Positions 10,120-10,194 of a stretch of 10,194 nt of DNA are shown piece after piece. Origin of the DNA: an uncultured Lachnospiraceae bacterium (GTDB lineage Bacteria; Bacillota; Clostridia; Lachnospirales; Lachnospiraceae). The stretch spans positions 1 to 10,194 of the forward strand of contig CADBQE010000184.1 of NCBI GenBank assembly GCA_902796695.1, in the 5' to 3' direction. The notes beneath the pieces were generated by a model. It made no database searches. It was not told the DNA's origin and saw nothing but the letters and a program-made list of their open reading frames with translations. The position numbers and the translations under genes are program-made. Positions within the stretch are counted from its first letter, which is position 1, and each line of letters starts with the position of its first letter.

Positions 10120-10194
10120 TTACAGATCAAGGACTTCCGCGACACCGTCCGCGACGCGGAATCTGACGTTGTATGGCCCGAATTTTACCCCATA
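10120..10194 (-). CDS. 3' end of a minus-strand gene (partial, hypothetical)
   Basis: The minus strand is open from the right edge to a TAA at 10122-10120, giving a 24-residue C-terminus that begins YGVKFGPYNVRF and ends in GVAEVLDL. The codons are G+C-rich like the central genes. The strand pattern V-K-F-x-x-Y-x-V-R-F-R-V and the clean ending look like genuine protein, but the piece is too short to name. It is convergent with the small membrane-protein gene ending at 10012, and the hairpin region lies between them. Confidence 0.45.
   Translation of the reverse strand, partial: YGVKFGPYNVRFRVADGVAEVLDL

Overview
The window looks like chromosomal DNA of a high-G+C member of the Clostridia (Firmicutes). 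Evidence: strong AGGAGG-type ribosome binding sites before nearly every gene, Firmicutes-style lipoproteins and families, and visibly G+C-rich codons in the central genes. The exact taxon cannot be told from the sequence. All intact genes are on the + strand. Composition is mosaic: about 1-3000 and 9700-10100 are A+T-rich and hold small orphan genes, gene wreckage and repeats, while about 3000-8550 is G+C-rich and holds well-formed, tightly packed genes.

Left flank (1-3020). The 3' end of an upstream gene (3-77) is followed by a small secreted or lipoprotein-like protein (81-548), a frameshifted lipoprotein signal-peptide remnant cut off by a repeat (556-698), an exported NTF2-fold/immunity-like protein (831-1271), and a decayed beta-propeller-like gene (about 1529-2634) broken by one homopolymer frameshift and one in-frame TAA. 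A possible minus-strand gene remnant lies at 2831-3022.

Core (3039-8075). Four genes with 10-nt, 12-nt and -4-nt junctions form a probable operon: a membrane-anchored protein with a Thr/Pro/Ala-rich stalk (219 aa), a 957-aa membrane-anchored surface protein of unknown family (stalk, ZU5-like beta domain with an HFS motif, two central hydrophobic segments), a YhhN/lysoplasmalogenase-family membrane protein, and a diacylglycerol/lipid kinase-family protein that overlaps it by ATGA. The last two suggest phospholipid or plasmalogen remodelling. Whether the two surface proteins share that job is inference.

Right flank (8076-10194). A zinc-ribbon mini-protein with a good promoter, a DUF218/YdcF-family lipoprotein, a small multi-pass membrane protein, and the 3' end of a minus-strand gene entering from the right edge.

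A palindromic repeat of about 64 bp built on GGGGACGGTTC/GAACCGTCCCC occurs four times nearly intact and in the same orientation (659, 1282, 2684, 9618), with shortened or diverged relatives at 2788, 8588 and possibly 10071. Copies sit just after genes, and two contribute stop codons to reading frames. No transposase is present in the window. I saw no CRISPR array, tRNA or rRNA. The least described items are the 957-aa surface protein with its partner and operon, and the repeat family.
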